Shown: piece after piece, positions 11,920 through 25,800 of the stretch
How positions within the stretch are numbered: the first letter of the stretch is position 1
Layout: each line of letters opens with the position of its first letter
Source: Tretioscincus oriximinensis
Lineage: Eukaryota > Chordata > Lepidosauria > Squamata > Gymnophthalmidae
Length of the DNA stretch: 64,000 nucleotides
Direction of reading: 5' to 3'
NCBI GenBank assembly: GCA_022410635.1
Contig: JAJVDF010000379.1
Location: 1 to 64,000, forward strand
The notes under the pieces: model-generated
Told to the model about the DNA's origin: nothing
Database searches by the model: none
Seen by the model: only the letters and a program-made list of their open reading frames with translations
Program-made: the position numbers and the translations under genes

Positions 11920-12515
11920 AAGTCAGCAGGTGTCGTTTTGCCTCTTTATAAATCTGTGGTGAGGCCACATTTAGAATACTGCGTACAATTTTGGTCACCA
12001 CACCTCAAAAAAGATGTTGTGGAACTAGAGAAGGTGCAGAAAAGGGCGACAAGAAAGATCAAGGGGTAGGAGCACCTTCCTTATGAAGTCAGGCTGTAAT
12101 GTCTGTGTCTCTTCAGCCTCAAAAGATGGCATTTAAGAGGTGTCCTGATTGAAGGGTATAAAATCATGCATGGGATCACACAACACTAGGATTAGGGGAC
12201 ATTCCTTGAAACTGATGGGTAGAAAAGTGGGGACAAACAAAGAAAAAGTATTTTTTTTTACTCAGAGGATCATCAGCCTGTGGAATTTACTTCCAGAAGA
12301 CGTGGGGGGAGTTGGCAGCCTTAGACATGAGCATGGGTAAAAATAGCTACTATGATGGATTCCTTAATACTGCCTCTGAGAGGAAACAACAGGCAGTATT
12401 CTTGAAATACCATTTGCAGGGAGCTGAGAACAGGTAAGGATTTTACCTTCTTCTGCTTGAGACTGCTCAGGTGTGAGGCAGATTCAGCAGGGTTCCTCTT
12501 ATGTTCTTAAGATAA
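11920..12515 (+). mobile_element. CR1/L3-like LINE 3' fragment
   Basis: The text CTGTGGTGAGGCCACATTTAGAATACTGCGTAC and TGGAACTAGAGAAGGTGCAGAAAAGG (from about 11950) encodes the CR1-clade LRPHLEYCV...LEKVQKRA motif. It ends near CAGGGTTCCTCTTATGTTCTTAAG. The copy at 54640-55290 shares this order and end, and inverted copies lie at 35220-35650 and 57150-57385. The frame is broken; this is a decayed insert. Confidence 0.8.
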
Positions 12516-12789
12516 CAACTCTGAGTAGCATTCAATAGTTTTACATTTTCGATCAGACGAAAAGTAGAAAATGAGTTTAAAAAGCTAATGGGACAGCACA
12601 GAGTAAGCATTTGAAGCCTAACTGTGCACAGGTGATGAACATATTACTGAAATCTGAAATGGAGAAGGGCATGTGAAAGATTAAATGATAAAACGAGTTC
12701 AACATTTGGGTTATAATATAGAAACTAAACAACAAGAAAAGATCTGATTGGATAATATGATTTGAACTCTGTTATAATCTTAAAATAAA

Positions 12790-13290
12790 ATGTTTTATGA
12801 GGTGATGTTTCATTGATATATGAGATATTCAGTTCATGTTGGAAATGTAGAAAAAAATATTTCATCATCTATGGTGGGCATGTAAAAAGGCCAGGAAATT
12901 TTGGATTCAACTGCACACTTTGTCGAAAAGGATTTTTAAAAATATATATATAGCTGAAACTGGAATTCTTTCTTTTGGGTTTGATGAACTCTTCACTGGA
13001 GAAGAGTTTGGGGAAATTATTTCAGTACATGACTATGGCTGTGAGATTGTTTATGAGCAAGAACAGAAAAGCTCGATGTTATTCACTATGGAAGAGTGGC
13101 TAATGAAATTGGTACATTTGGCTGAAATGGATGAACTAACATGCTTGATTACAGAAAGAACTTTTTACTGTATTCCTGAGAAAGAAAAAATAAGATATCA
13201 AATGTTAGGATTTGATGGCCAGGGTGGCAGCTTCATAGGAGTGGCTGAGAATGCAGTGTGGAGGCAGTTGTGGCAGGGGTAGCTATAGTG
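12790..13290 (+). mobile_element. L1-like LINE ORF2 C-terminal fragment
   Basis: A run from about 12870 translates as WWACKKARKFWIQ, the Cys-containing motif near the C-terminus of L1 ORF2. An open frame to 13281 follows (about 120 codons) and includes EEWLMKLVHLAEMDELTCL, the usual W..K....AxMxxLT block of L1 elements. It is not a host gene: there is no sensible start and it is truncated at both ends. Confidence 0.75.
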
Positions 13291-13384
13291 GCAACAGCGC
13301 TGGGGTTGGGTCCTTACAAGAGGATATGAAACAAGATTGGGTCCATGAGTGCTGGTTGCTCATTGCTGGACAGCAACACTTTGT

Positions 13385-13665
13385 GAGGCATAATGGTGCA
13401 AAAGGTTAAGAGCTCGGTGTTCAACAGAGATATCGAATTTGAGGCCCATGCTTCGGCCGTGGAGAGGGGTGAGGGCCTTATACTGGCCTCAGCTTCAGTC
13501 AACCTAGCTGTTCAAAAGGAAAGACATTTGCATTTAGTTTAGGTATTACCACAATGTGATGGGGAAGCTAAAATAGATGTAAGCCTTCAGGCAAAAAATA
13601 ATCTTGCAAGCCGTACTGAGTCCCTTCGGATGAAACGGGCAGCATATAAACTGCTTTTTCCACTA
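13385..13665 (+). mobile_element. tRNA-derived SINE, family 1
   Basis: This second copy of the family at 2318-2590 shares AGAGGGGTGAGGGCC...CTCAG, CAACCTAGCTGTTC, GATGGGGAAGCTAAAATAGA, AAGCCTTCAGGCAAAA and the tail GAGTCCCTTCGGATGAAA. The tRNA-like 5' part is more decayed than in the first copy. It abuts a minus-strand L1 fragment. Confidence 0.65.
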
Positions 13666-13669
13666 TAAA

Positions 13670-14170
13670 GATATCCAAAGGGGTAAGCAAAATTTGATCT
13701 GTTAAAGAGGACAGCTTAAGTAATGTGGACCTTCTTATTGAAAACCGTAAAATATTCTCTACTTCTTGGAACACTTCATTCCAGAAGCTGTCAGTTTCCG
13801 GGCAGTCAATAAACATATGCAAGAAGGTTCCGACTTGGCCATATCCGTGCCAACAGTTTGGTGAGCCCCCACCCATATGAGATATCTGCGCTGGAGTGTG
13901 GTACCACCTGGTTAGAATTTTCGTCTGGAGTTCCTTGATTTTATTATTTTTATTAAGTCTTGTACGGGCTATCCATCAGTACCATTCCTCCTCCGTCAAT
14001 TGCATGTCTCTATCCCAGCGAGTTTTTAAATGCACATTTCCTAAGGCCTAACTTCAAACCGGTAAGATTGGCAACCCTCTGTTTCTCTATTCTTGAAGTG
14101 CTGGTCGATGACCGTAATAAATTATTCATTCATTTGTTTCTCTATTCTGGGAATATTTACCAATATTAGG
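13670..14170 (-). mobile_element. L1-like LINE ORF2 fragment (antisense)
   Basis: On the minus strand, 13910-13675 reads KILTRWYHTPAQISHM, then a spaced Cys/His motif with NCWHGYGQVGTFLHM and FIDCPETDSFWNEVFQEV. This is the RWYxTPxxL...CWRC...GTxxHMxxxCPxxxxFW order of the L1 ORF2 C-terminal region. The following lines encode a degraded end of the same domain. It is an inactive fragment. Confidence 0.8.
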
Positions 14171-17100
14171 CGGGTAAATCCTGAANGGGAGGCCCTGGAG
14201 ATGTGACCGGTTGCCTCCCCAGGGTCTGCTCTGGCGTTCTACCTGCATGGAAAGCAGTTAAAACCTGATGGCGGCACCGATGGCTCCATCTTGAAGTCNA
14301 CCATGGGTGGATGTACGATTCTTGAAGCACATGAATCGTGTACTTCTGGCAATTGCTTATTTAGTAATCTTAGATTTGCAGTGTTAATATAGGAAATGAA
14401 TGAACTTCTCTGGTTGTGTATTTATACTGCCACCTAGTGTCCTTCATGACACACATCGGAATTTGTGTAATTGGAGAGCATCTCATCTTAATCACTGCTC
14501 TTCAGAATTAGTGATGGATTTGATCCATTTGTATTCCAAATTTCTGCCTTTCTCGGGCCCAAGATACACAATTTCTACTCAAACTGACAACACACTGACC
14601 CAATACTAAACATACAGAAATGCTGAGAAGGGAGAAGTCTTCCACAAAAGTGAGCAAAAAGTTGAAAATAGTTGAAAACGTGCAAAATAGGAGAATGGAC
14701 TGCTCTAACGGTGGTACTTCCAGTGCTAGATATCAACAAAATAAGTTCCAGTTAGGTAATTTTCTGGGACAAAGACAGCATTGTCACTATAAAAGCAGGT
14801 ATTAGCTAGTAAGACCATAAGATCACGAACTGAATATTGTTTTAGTTTTGTGACAATTGTCTGTAGTGCATGCAGAGAGCTGACAGCCACTTTGGTTTGA
14901 GTCGTAAAGGCCTCCTGTTTGTCAACAGCTGATTCAAAAGACAAGGGTACATCAGGGGGAAAAAATTAAGTGCCGGCAACCTTCTAAGGTCAGAACTTTT
15001 TTTCTCCTGCATTCAAAGTTTCCAGAAAAGCATGTTGCTCCTCTGCACACCTCCATAATCCAAGATACAAGCTCTGGTTTAGCTGTAGAATCCTGTTGAG
15101 ATTTATTGGTAGACCAGACTAGTGCACCTTTTTGACACCATTACTTAGTCTGTACCTCTAATGAGGAGGGAGTGGAGAAAACTTTGGTTCCTGACCATTG
15201 ATGCTCCTGATATAAAGCCTTAGTAAGCCTTAGGAGTGGTATGAAGACCACTCATTTGCCATGTAATTGTGGGATGGATTGTTTGATCCAGACCATGTAG
15301 ACTAGACAGGATATGGACAGAATATGATTTTCTCGTGCTACTACCACTTGTCACTATAAGTGAGAATATGCATAACAAGCGTAAAAATATAGAGTGGTGT
15401 GTTTTTTCCAAGATTCGCTATAAAAGTTTTAACACTGAAGCAAGCGTCTTTTGCATTGATCCACTCTGAAGCATGGAAAAAATCAACTTTAATTGTAGAC
15501 AAGTTACTTTTGGGAGTTACACATATCAGAATGGCATTTCTTTTTCCTGATAATGGAAAGACAAAGAAATCAACTTACATGCTTCAAAGAAAAACTTTTT
15601 TTTCTTCCATCCATTTATTATAGAGTAATTAAGGATAAAAATTGTACTCTTCTGTTCTTATATCCTCTTGAAAGACTGAGGGAAATTAATTGACTTAAAA
15701 GTATTATGCATAATCCTAAAATCTTCCAGCTGAAACTTGAGGATGAATGTTTGCAGAATAGTAAACAATCACATGTACTGAAGTCATGCTGCAATTAAGT
15801 GAACAGAATTGGCCACACCTTTGCCTATTTCAAATGCAAATGTTTTTTTCTCAGCAAATTTGGATATCGGCCATGAACTGGTAGCAAGAGTCAATCCCAT
15901 CATACTTCTAATTAAAGGGTGTTGCGTAGACTTTGATGGGCAAATATTATTTATTCAATTATGAAACATTCAAAAAGAATACAGTTTAGGTCAGAATTTC
16001 ATGTCCCAAAGCATTAGACTTATGTGTGAAATTTGTGAAGGGATTACATTTTAATTCATTTTGCTTTAACACTGAGTCTGTCAAAATGTTATTATTTGCT
16101 TTAATTCAAGCCTGGAAGCTATTTTAGCTTCAAGTTCAACACAAAATTGTTTGATGTTTTTTTTTAGAAATGCACAAATACTTAATCTTCCTTATATACT
16201 TCAGACACATAACACCATACAATTTTGCTTTGTTTGTAGTCTATAAATATTTCATTGCTCTCTTACATTATGTAGCAAGCATTAAATAAAGCAAGCATGA
16301 TGAAATTATAGAAGTAGGTATTATCAAGTCTTTCTCAGGGATCTCAGGCCCTTTCTGCCCTGGTCTATTGAACCATTGCACCTGCATGTATAGCAGAAAC
16401 CATCCCCACAGCACTGGACCCATCTATGGAGCAGAATAAGGCATCAAAATGGTACTGAATCCCACTTCACTAGTTGTTCACTTATAAGCAGTCCACAAGA
16501 GTTTATGGTCTATGTCTATAAGCCTGAATACCACACCCATGCTGTTTCAATGGAGCATCCTAGAAGTAGTGCCAAAGCAGACCTTTTCTGGGCATCAGGC
16601 TAAAAATGCCCCATTATTAGCTTTGAAGACTAAATTGGAAATGCAAGTAGCACGGTGCATAAGCTAGTGGTAGTCTAGCCCACTAGATAGGGCTATCCAG
16701 CAGCAGAGACTAAAGGGGGATAAACTAAACCAGGCAGAAATGGGCTCAGGTTGCCATTTGCTAGTTCAAGTCTCTCCTGAGTATTAGTTTCACTTTGCAT
16801 TCTTCAGAGTTCTTCATGGAGTACAAAATACCGTAGTGCAAAGCCTTAGCCTGACTGGCAATAGATAGTTTCACTCACAATCCATCCAACAATAATTTTG
16901 TTTCTACTTTTCATCTCTTGCCCTTTACTTTCTCTATGTAATGTCAACAGCAATCATAGGAAATTCAGGCTACATGCAAATAGATTTTTTTAAACGGTGA
17001 CTCCAAAGTGCAGCCTCTAGACTGAAGGTGGAATGGAATCCACATTTGAGCTGATCTTTGTGCGTGTGATGTGTGCTTCTGGATAGTCTTCAGAGTCTTC

Positions 17101-19254
17101 TAATAGTCTATAGCTAAAAGGTCAGCCACAGGAAAACCTAGCCAAGCTTTTGCAATGTTATATCATTCCCATTACTCTTTGATCTGTTGATTCAAAGTGA
17201 TTTTATTTAAACTGTGAATACATTTTATTCAAAGAAACATCCTTCCCCTGCTTAAATTTTTGCAATTAAAAGTTCCCTTAACAAAGTAATTAACAACCTT
17301 TTCCTTTTTAAAATCTAGTTGTAAAACAATGATGGATTCATTTTCTTTTGATAACCACTTGTAGACTATCCAATGAAAACACTATAAAATATTAAATACC
17401 TTTTGGATACATTGAAGTAGATGGAACACTGAAAGAGAACATGTATGCATAACTGGTGGAAGGTAGGCTTTATGGTTACAGATTAATTAATATAGCAATA
17501 AAAATAGTTATCAGTAGTAATTTTTCTTTTTCTAAGCAAGAAAAATACATAAAATGATGTCAAGTGTCCAAAAATTGCTCCCTGCATGGAAGTGTCTTAG
17601 CTCAAAGTATGTTTTGAGTCTTGACTGACAGTTCCTGAATAAGTCTAGTGAATGACAAGCAGAAGCAGAGAGTCACGCTTTCCATTGGAGAGCATTCATT
17701 TCCACCTTAATTGCAAAAGACAGGTTGCTTGTCAGTTTCCATCACTGACCGTGGTCTGTACACCTACATGAATTTATTCTAAATGCTCTCTGTCATTAGG
17801 GATAGTGAGGCATTTCATTTAGGATGCAATGAGTGCTACATTGGAGGCTCATTCAATATCCTGAATGCTATGATAAATGTAGATCCCTTCAGATGGAGAT
17901 TACACTAACAGCATTGTGTTGCAGCTTATCTTGGAGTATGTGACATCGATCTTGACTGATTACACGGTCAGGGCACTGATGACACTTTAAGATGGTAACA
18001 TTCTGCAAGCTGACAGTATCTCCTACTCTTACCTCCGTTTGTGAAAGATTGCACTTAATGCTGAATGAGCAGAGGAGCACACGCTAAGGTCGTTTAGACA
18101 GGCTTTTCTTTTTTAAAACAAGGCAATCACAAGATCTTTATACAATTTAGAGGCCATAAATGGCATGTACCTGTAATGATAGCTTGCTGATTTCTTTTGG
18201 AACAACCCATAAGAGATTCACTTTAATATCCGAGAGAGAGATCTGATATATGCCCATTCAGATGTCATCCTTATTGAGTGTACTGGGTCTGACTGGCTAG
18301 ACTAAACATGGTCAAATTTTGATGGAATCTACATGGTCGCAAGGGACTATNCCAACAGGACGCCAGGAATGAGATGACTGCATGACACAACAAACCAAAA
18401 ATGGGACAGGAACCCAGCTCTTTCTCAGTAAGGCAATTTTTNCCAGAAGCACTCTACATTCTCTGAAATATAATGTAGAAAAAGATCACTCTTGCTGCTA
18501 TCAGAAACGCAGCAGTGGGAAGAGTTGTCTGTGACTGATTCTAAGGTGCAGCAACATTTCACCAAGCTCTGAACATGGCCCATTTCAAGAGCCAGGCAAA
18601 ATGCTCCTGATCTGCCGCTTCAATGCTAGGAAATTTTCATCCCTAGGCTCAAAGTTTAATGGCCTCAAGCAAGAGAGCTAATAGTTGCTTGTGTAGCAGA
18701 ACTGAAAATAATATATTACAAATATACAATCGAATACAAATACATTACTCTGGAATAATATAAAAAATTGTAAATTCCAACATGGATAAAGCAATGTGAA
18801 GATATAAAAGAATGTCCACATAGGATATAGGCCAATGCCCTGTGAAAAATTACTTTTCTGCCCATCAGTTTCAGTTCTGCATCATTTCTCTGTGTGCATG
18901 GCCAAGTGCCCAGAAGTTGTATTTATTGTAAATAAGTTGTCTTTATTTACAATACACAAACCTATGATTACAGTGGCATTCTAAATTAAACCTACCGTAG
19001 TTTGCAGCAGCAGTATTTTATTTCCATTTGTGTTTCATTTTTCACTCAGAGTGACTTATGTGACAAATACGGCAACCACTGGGATCTACTCCTCCCAGCT
19101 TGCTTTTTCTCTTCTTTCCCCTCGGGCAAGATGTCTCTTCTGTAGATGGCTTAGGAAAGGAGGAGACATCACTTGAAGCTTATGGAGAAGGCTTCTCATC
19201 CCCATGGCTGCAGGCATGGTGATTTGGATTTTAGTTTTAGAAGTGATGTCCGAA
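14171..19254. other. Non-coding, no gene seen apart from one protein-like fragment
   Basis: This 5-kb stretch is AT-rich with no domain or splice-bounded exon that I can support. The one exception is a minus-strand open run at about 14968-14726, described separately. The rest holds only short unrelated frames. Confidence 0.4.
14726..14968 (-). other. Unassigned protein-like fragment, perhaps retroelement debris
   Basis: An open minus-strand run of about 80 codons follows an in-frame stop and ends in a stop. Its composition is protein-like (PLSFESAVDKQEAFTTQTK, then LHALQTIVTKL and NAVFVPENYLTGTYF). It has no plausible start codon in context, no clear splice sites and no partner exon. I do not recognise the family. 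Retroelement gag-like or other transposon debris, or chance, are all possible. Confidence 0.2.
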
Positions 19255-19818
19255 TAAGGCTGTGTGCCCATGCAGTTTTTCTACTCTTTCAAAGTGCAAT
19301 CATTATGTCTCTGTCATACTTGCTAATAGACTTTTGGCACTCAACTGGGAATAAATGTCCTTTCCCCCAGAATATTCTATAGCTCATTTATTCAGACACC
19401 ATTCCTACAATCCCCCAAACTGCCATGCCAGTGACAAGAAGCTTTCTGCGTGTGTACCTTCTTAATGGGATTACCAGGATACCATGAGAAGAGAGCTGCA
19501 CAACACAACACAACTGAGCATACCGAACATACCCAGCATTCCTCAGCATTTACTTCCTGATTGTCCTCTCGTCTATTCCACAAACTTCCTAATGGTTTGT
19601 TTGCAAAGGGATAAAAGAGGTATGCACAGACTTGTGACTGGGTTATTCTGGATTTTAAAAATATTGTGATTTTTACCCTGTTGTCTGCACAGGGCCTCAA
19701 TGAGCTATAGAATATTCTGGGGAAAAGGACGTTTATTCTGAGTTGAGAACCTAAAGTCCATTATCTGGTATGACAGAGTCATCATAAGGTAGAAAAACTG
19801 TGTGCACAAGATCTTAGA
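19255..19818. mobile_element. Palindromic transposon, TGTGCACA group
   Basis: The left end (AAGGCTGTGTGCCCATGCAGTTTTTCTAC, about 19256-19284) pairs with the right end, whose reverse complement reads AAGATCTTGTGCACACAGTTTTTCTACC (about 19791-19818). A second inverted pair lies inside: CAACTGGGAATAAATGTCC...CAGAATATTCTATAGCTCAT at 19338-19388 facing ATGAGCTATAGAATATTCTGG...GGACGTTTATTCTGAGTTG at 19699-19746. The layout suggests a foldback element. The middle has no transposase frame. Confidence 0.65.
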
Positions 19819-22800
19819 TAACATGAGAAGAAACAAAAAGCCACTTTGGTGATATATTCTCACCCTGGACCTTTCTGTGCTTCTCATGCTGTGTGCTGTG
19901 CAATGGCTCTGGGCCAACAAGGTTCCATGATTTGGGTCGCAGCAAGGCCTTATCCTGAAACAATACCGTTTGCACAGTGTTGCTGGTTCAGATTAGCCCA
20001 TGCACTGCATAAGCGTCAGGGACAATCTCCAAGGGCACAGAAGGGACTGAGAATGTGAGCCACAGTGATCTGAGATTGCGTGCCAATATTGCCCAATGCC
20101 TAAGGCAGACAGATTGCACCAGCTGGACTCTCTGAATTGCATTAAGGTTTGGACTTCATGATCATTGTTCCAGATATAAGATAAATTCAGGGGAGGGGGA
20201 CACCACTCTAAAGGTAGGAGGACACCAGATTAAAANAGTTGTAGATTTCATCAGAGCCATCGGTTGCTTTTTAATACCCAAATATCATCATGATCTCTTA
20301 TTTGTTTAGGCTGGAGCTTTAATTCCAGTTCTTCCAAAGTAGATGCAATATAGATTTGGCTACCATAATGCAGAACTGGTTTAAAGATAATCTGGAAGCT
20401 ATCAATCACTGCTGAATTTTACAGCTGCAATCTTGCTGTGCTTAGAGTGTTTTCCTCCTTAAGACACCAAATGAAGAATACAGTATTTGAACAGCAATAA
20501 TTAACAAACCATCCAAACCACTAGATGGTGCAATAGCACTTTGAGCTTTTTATAGAAAAAAACAGCTTGTCAAAATAAGCTATATTGTGAAGTTCGTCCT
20601 ATTATTTTTATCCAGCCACATGTAAAGGATTGTCATCGACAGTTATTTGACATTACTTACAATGTAAAAGTCCTAGAANAAAAAAGACAGGACTATTAGA
20701 TATGATAAGATACTTTATCAGCTTCCAGTGGTGACCCCTCTCGCCCCAAACTCTTACAGATATGGGCTAAGTAAGTCACACTGGTCAAATTCTCAGTAGG
20801 GGAAAAAGTGAGAGTGAAAGCTGTGCAGCTTTGCCCTGGATACGCACAGTTCCTTATAATCCACATATAGAGAGCTTTTGCACATGTCATTTTTTCCTGG
20901 CTATGCTTTGCCTGTAGATGGAAAAGCACATGTGCGAATGCTTTCACTGCACATCTTAGCTCATCATGGTCAGGTTAGGAGGTATTTTCCTTGCCCTGAC
21001 CAATGGCCATTGAGGGGAGACCCTGANAGGGGTGGCTGTGTGCCTCCGCTGTGACTCCCATTTTGCCCTGACTTCAGACAAGGCAACATTGTGCAGATTA
21101 ATGATGCTGCCCACCATGAGCTGCCCTCTTTTAATCANGAGAAAAAGGCTTAAAAACCATTTTTTCAAGAAGTCATCACTTCACTTTAGTGGTGCTAATG
21201 CTATGATTAANAATTTTATAGTCATGAAATCATGTAAAATGTTGGCGGTGGCAGCAGCACCAAAAAAAGACGGGAGGGTGGGAGTGCAGCATGAGAAGAG
21301 AAGACACACCTACAGGATTCCAAAAATGGATAATGCAGTGCATGTGGATCCTTTATTATAGAAGCCCAAGAAGCCAATGCGAATCTTGTGTAGACTGAGT
21401 ACCAGAAAGTGAAACCAAAGAAAACCCCAGCTTTTACTTTGCAGTGGCTTCTTTCATCCAGTGAGAATGCGGCCAGTGCCTAAAAGCAGTCAAAGAGAAA
21501 NAACAACTGGTAATCTCCTCCATCAGCTTCCAAAAGTGACCTTGTCCTCCCTTCCTTGTTGCCAGAAACGTCATTTTTCATGAGGGGAATGAAAGAGAAA
21601 AAGCAAGTTCTCTTTGAGTGGCTTCTCTCTCCCTCAACTATTANGAAAGAGTCACCTTGCTTGAGAAGAATGTACCAAACACGTATGTACTTGGCACTTG
21701 CATAATAACCTATGGCACCAACTTTAAATAATGGATTCTGTTCTTCACTAATTTGGATTACCCTGTTTGCACAATGGATCAGTCATTCGGAAGGTCACAT
21801 ATCCCAATAGNCCATTACATCCACATCAGAGTAGGCACTGATTTGGCCACTTAGTCCACTAGTCCATGCAGTGTTCTAAGTGGCATACCGGTTTNTTAGA
21901 TGGCCATTATGTTTTGTGCCATTTTGCTAGATTCTCTGAAGTGGCACTGGAAATTTGTTGCTTCTGGAGCCTAACCAAAACAACATGGTCCTGTAACATT
22001 GAAGGTCATGAATTTTTGTTCCAAACCTTCAAAGGACTATGCACAATGTGGATGGTCTCTGACAAGCACTGGTTGGGCTAGATTGCCTGTACAGGGGCTG
22101 TAAAATGTGGAGAAGCCTATTATCAGGAAAGTATGCAAATCTATCCAAATCCAAGTGTTGAGACAAATGCAGTCCAGTAATTAATAGATAACACATCACA
22201 CACATAGAAAGTTTGTGCTGTATGAAGAGAAGGAGTGCCAATTTGAGAGTAAAGATGGTAGTGAATAGCAAAAGATTCTATCAAAATGACAAACTTTCTC
22301 TCCTTTTGGTAGAAACTGCTTATCTTTGCTTGTCACTTAAACTTTTACGAGTCCCTCCCTAATTTATAAACATTTGCCCTCTCCTCCGCTGTTCAGGAAA
22401 TGTCTGCGCTCTAACATTCTAATTAAAAATGACATATTTTTTCCCTTATTATAGTATTTCAAAAATTACTCAATTTTAAGAAATGTATACTCACACAGTC
22501 TGAATATGAACAGATTAAATAAGTGCAGTTATTTTAAAAACAAGGGAATGGTGACTAATTTGAACATTTTTGTATACAGTAACTCATTATAAAATAAAGC
22601 TGTATATCAAAAAGGTTTGCTTCAACCATAATTGTGTTTCATTCCAGTGTTCTTGAATGACATTCTCAGTCTAACCTAATTTATATTGATCCATTTTGGC
22701 TAAAAAGCCTCTACTAATTTTATAAGTTGTATTCATACCTGGTGGTGGTATATACCACATTCTCCTTTTTCCAGAGTCACATGTAAAATAAGTAAACTAG

Positions 22801-25800
22801 AATGCAGGCATTAGAAAATGTGCATGGATAGTAAGCAGAAAAAGATTCCTTCTAGTCAAGAATTATTCTGGAGAGGCATAATTAGGACTGGTGTTCTACC
22901 AATACTTGTGCCAATATGCCAGCCTGAGCCACCAGTTTCAGCCTAAANTTGCTGCAGAAACTAGCAAAGAAAAGATTTTGCCTTAATGTGATTCAACTGT
23001 ATGATTAAAATCAAACTGAGCGAAGTTTGCACTCAAGCCAAGTACCATTTTCCCAGCTATAAATTTATATAGCTGTTTGTATATATGCAAGATGTGCGTG
23101 GAAGGCAGGCACGGGGAAGTAGAAACAACATTCCACAAATGCTTTTCAATGCAACCGCCTTTGCATGGCCTCCAGAGATGTCACTGAAGCCAGAGNCAAA
23201 TTCAGAGCTTTCCTTCAGAAAGAATTGCTCTTCCTTAGCATCTCCAGAGGCAAACGCAGAGCAGCATTTAAAACCTTACCCGATGTGACCAGATGGAGTG
23301 CATGGTCTCCTAAGAGTTATGCAGAACAACAGCTTGGCGTTTGGACAGCAGTGCCCATTGTTCCACTTGTAATGTGGACCCAGCTGCTTAATGTGAATGT
23401 GTGCTGCAACTAACACATATAAAGTCAGGTAAGTACGAATAGGGCCACAATGTCTCCTCAAAACATCTTGATTTATTTTTATATTGCACATAATGAGCCT
23501 GTAACTACTAGAAATATTAGAAAAACTAGAAATACATAAAATGCCAGTATTTTATGTTCTTTTGTGACTCCTTCTCCTCAGTTCAAATGACCTTTTAAAA
23601 ATAATGTAATAATAAGCAATATCAACTGTTGTCTGTTTCAGATTTAATTACTTAACCCTTAATGGATTTGACATCATTCCTTCTCCCCCCAGCTGACATT
23701 TCCACCATTTTCCTTGACATTTCCACCATTTTTTTCTAGCTAGTACGTTTTGATTTCCATATAGGTTCCAATGTAAATTCATCCTGCATTTCTTATTTCA
23801 CTCTTTGCCGTCTTGCTTCACAAGGTAGTGATCTGTTTTACTGTTTCATCTTTTTTCTTTTACACAACCCGCAATTGCTTTTCTTCTGACCTTTTCAGTT
23901 TTTTCTGCTCCTGCTTTCATGACCTTTATCTGCAACTGTTCTATTCCTCAAAATATAGGCCTTCTGCTTCTTTTATCAGTATTTGTTCTGGATGACATAA
24001 TCACTTGAACCTCCTTCTTACATCACAACTTTTTCACTGATAATAACCCTAGATGCTATATGCTGGGTATAGTCAATGAGCATCACAATTAGTATGTAAG
24101 GCACAATTTGCTGTCATGATTTTTTTTTTCAATAATTGAGATCAAGGTCACACAGTTACATGTATCATTAAAATATTTATCACTTTGCCTTTGATCTATG
24201 AAGCTTAAATATTAAGGTTTTATTAATTCTTATTATACATTCAATATTTTACTGCCAGATAGAATTGCACCCTCGACCCCCTCCCCTGGGTACCATAAGG
24301 TGAGTTCTGAATCTTACCTTAAGGGGAACCGTGAGGGGCAGCNATTTTAGCAACTTCTCTTGCCATCTGTCTGACAGTATGAGGATGGCAGTGTGTTGAG
24401 GGCTGGCACAGGTTGAAATGGGTTCCTTCTTCCTGTTGCCCCCAACATGGTGGCAAGTGCTTCCATTTCCTGATTTGTGCCTCTGTTGGCCAGCAGTGGT
24501 GGATCGCTGGCCAAACAGAACTATGCAGGAGAGTCAAATAGCTCCTGAGGAAAAGGGAAAATTAATTCCCTTTACCACCTGCAGAGCTGCTACTCAGAGG
24601 AAAATGGTGGCCATGGAACACTTTCCCAGATTTTGCGTGAGAACCCAAGCTGCTGCTTTAATTTTGTTTTTATCCTTACTTTTAACATTTGCAATTTCAC
24701 AAAAAAGGAAAGTGAAGCAAAAATGTCTTAACAAATAAGCATCTTGCAGATAAACTACAGATGTAAATGTGGTTGAGGAAAGTTACATGTGGATTACTGA
24801 TGTTGTCAGACTAGAGATTAGAAGAGTTGAGGAAATATTGAAATTGTGTATCAATGGCAAAATAAATGCCTATGCCAATAGTTACTGGTGTCCAGTTAGA
24901 AAAGGACTGGAGCAAGACTTTGTCATCTTCGAAACCGATAGTGGCACAAGCTATCAGTTATATAAGCAGTACTGATTGTGGGATTTGGTTGTCCTAAGTT
25001 TTAGGAAGGATGTAACTTCTGAATACTAAAGCCAGTTTTAAACATCTGCTAGCATTTTGTGTTGATATTGATGCTGCTAATGGTTATAACAACGTGTTGG
25101 TTATACAGATCACTGGAATGCTTCTAGTACAGTTTGCAAGACCTACAGTAATTTGAATCCTATTTAAAGGTTTGAAAACCTGTTTGGAGTTCTTTGCAGT
25201 GTTTTTGTTTTTTATTACTTCTATGATCGAGGCATGAACATTCCCACTGTGGCAAATACAAAGGGAGAAAATGGAGGTTTATTATTGTTATTTTAGTTTT
25301 TAGTTTCACACCTTTTGGTGAACAAACTCTAGTTTCTGGAATTGTGAAGTCAGGAAATGAAGGAAGGTAGAAAGAGTAACTCCAATTGAAAACTCAGTTT
25401 GTGAGGCACCTGACTTTTTAATATACCATGAGTGCACTGTTAACATAGAATTCAATTACAAGGTCCAATTCCTCCCTTCCCATATTTTTTTAAATTATAG
25501 TCATATATTCATAAAAAATATTTTTGGTGTGTGAAGACCCAAAATATTGAGAAAAACTGAAACTATGATGAAGAATTTATGAAGACTCATTTCTGTTAAC
25601 ACAAAACATTTATAGGAAACAAATAAATATTCATATATGGCATGTTGGATCATGTTAAATAATAATAGAAGAAATTAAACAAGAAAAATTAATCATTAAA
25701 AGCATATACATTTCAATAGGAATGGATTCAAAGGGAATCCTGAAAATCTCTAAAAAGATATAGGACCAAATATCTCTAGAGCACAAGCAAATTTCATTGA

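Noticed and set aside
12920..13282. 120-codon open frame as a host gene
   Set aside because: The text fits the C-terminal end of L1 ORF2, with the Cys motif just upstream; it is a LINE fragment.
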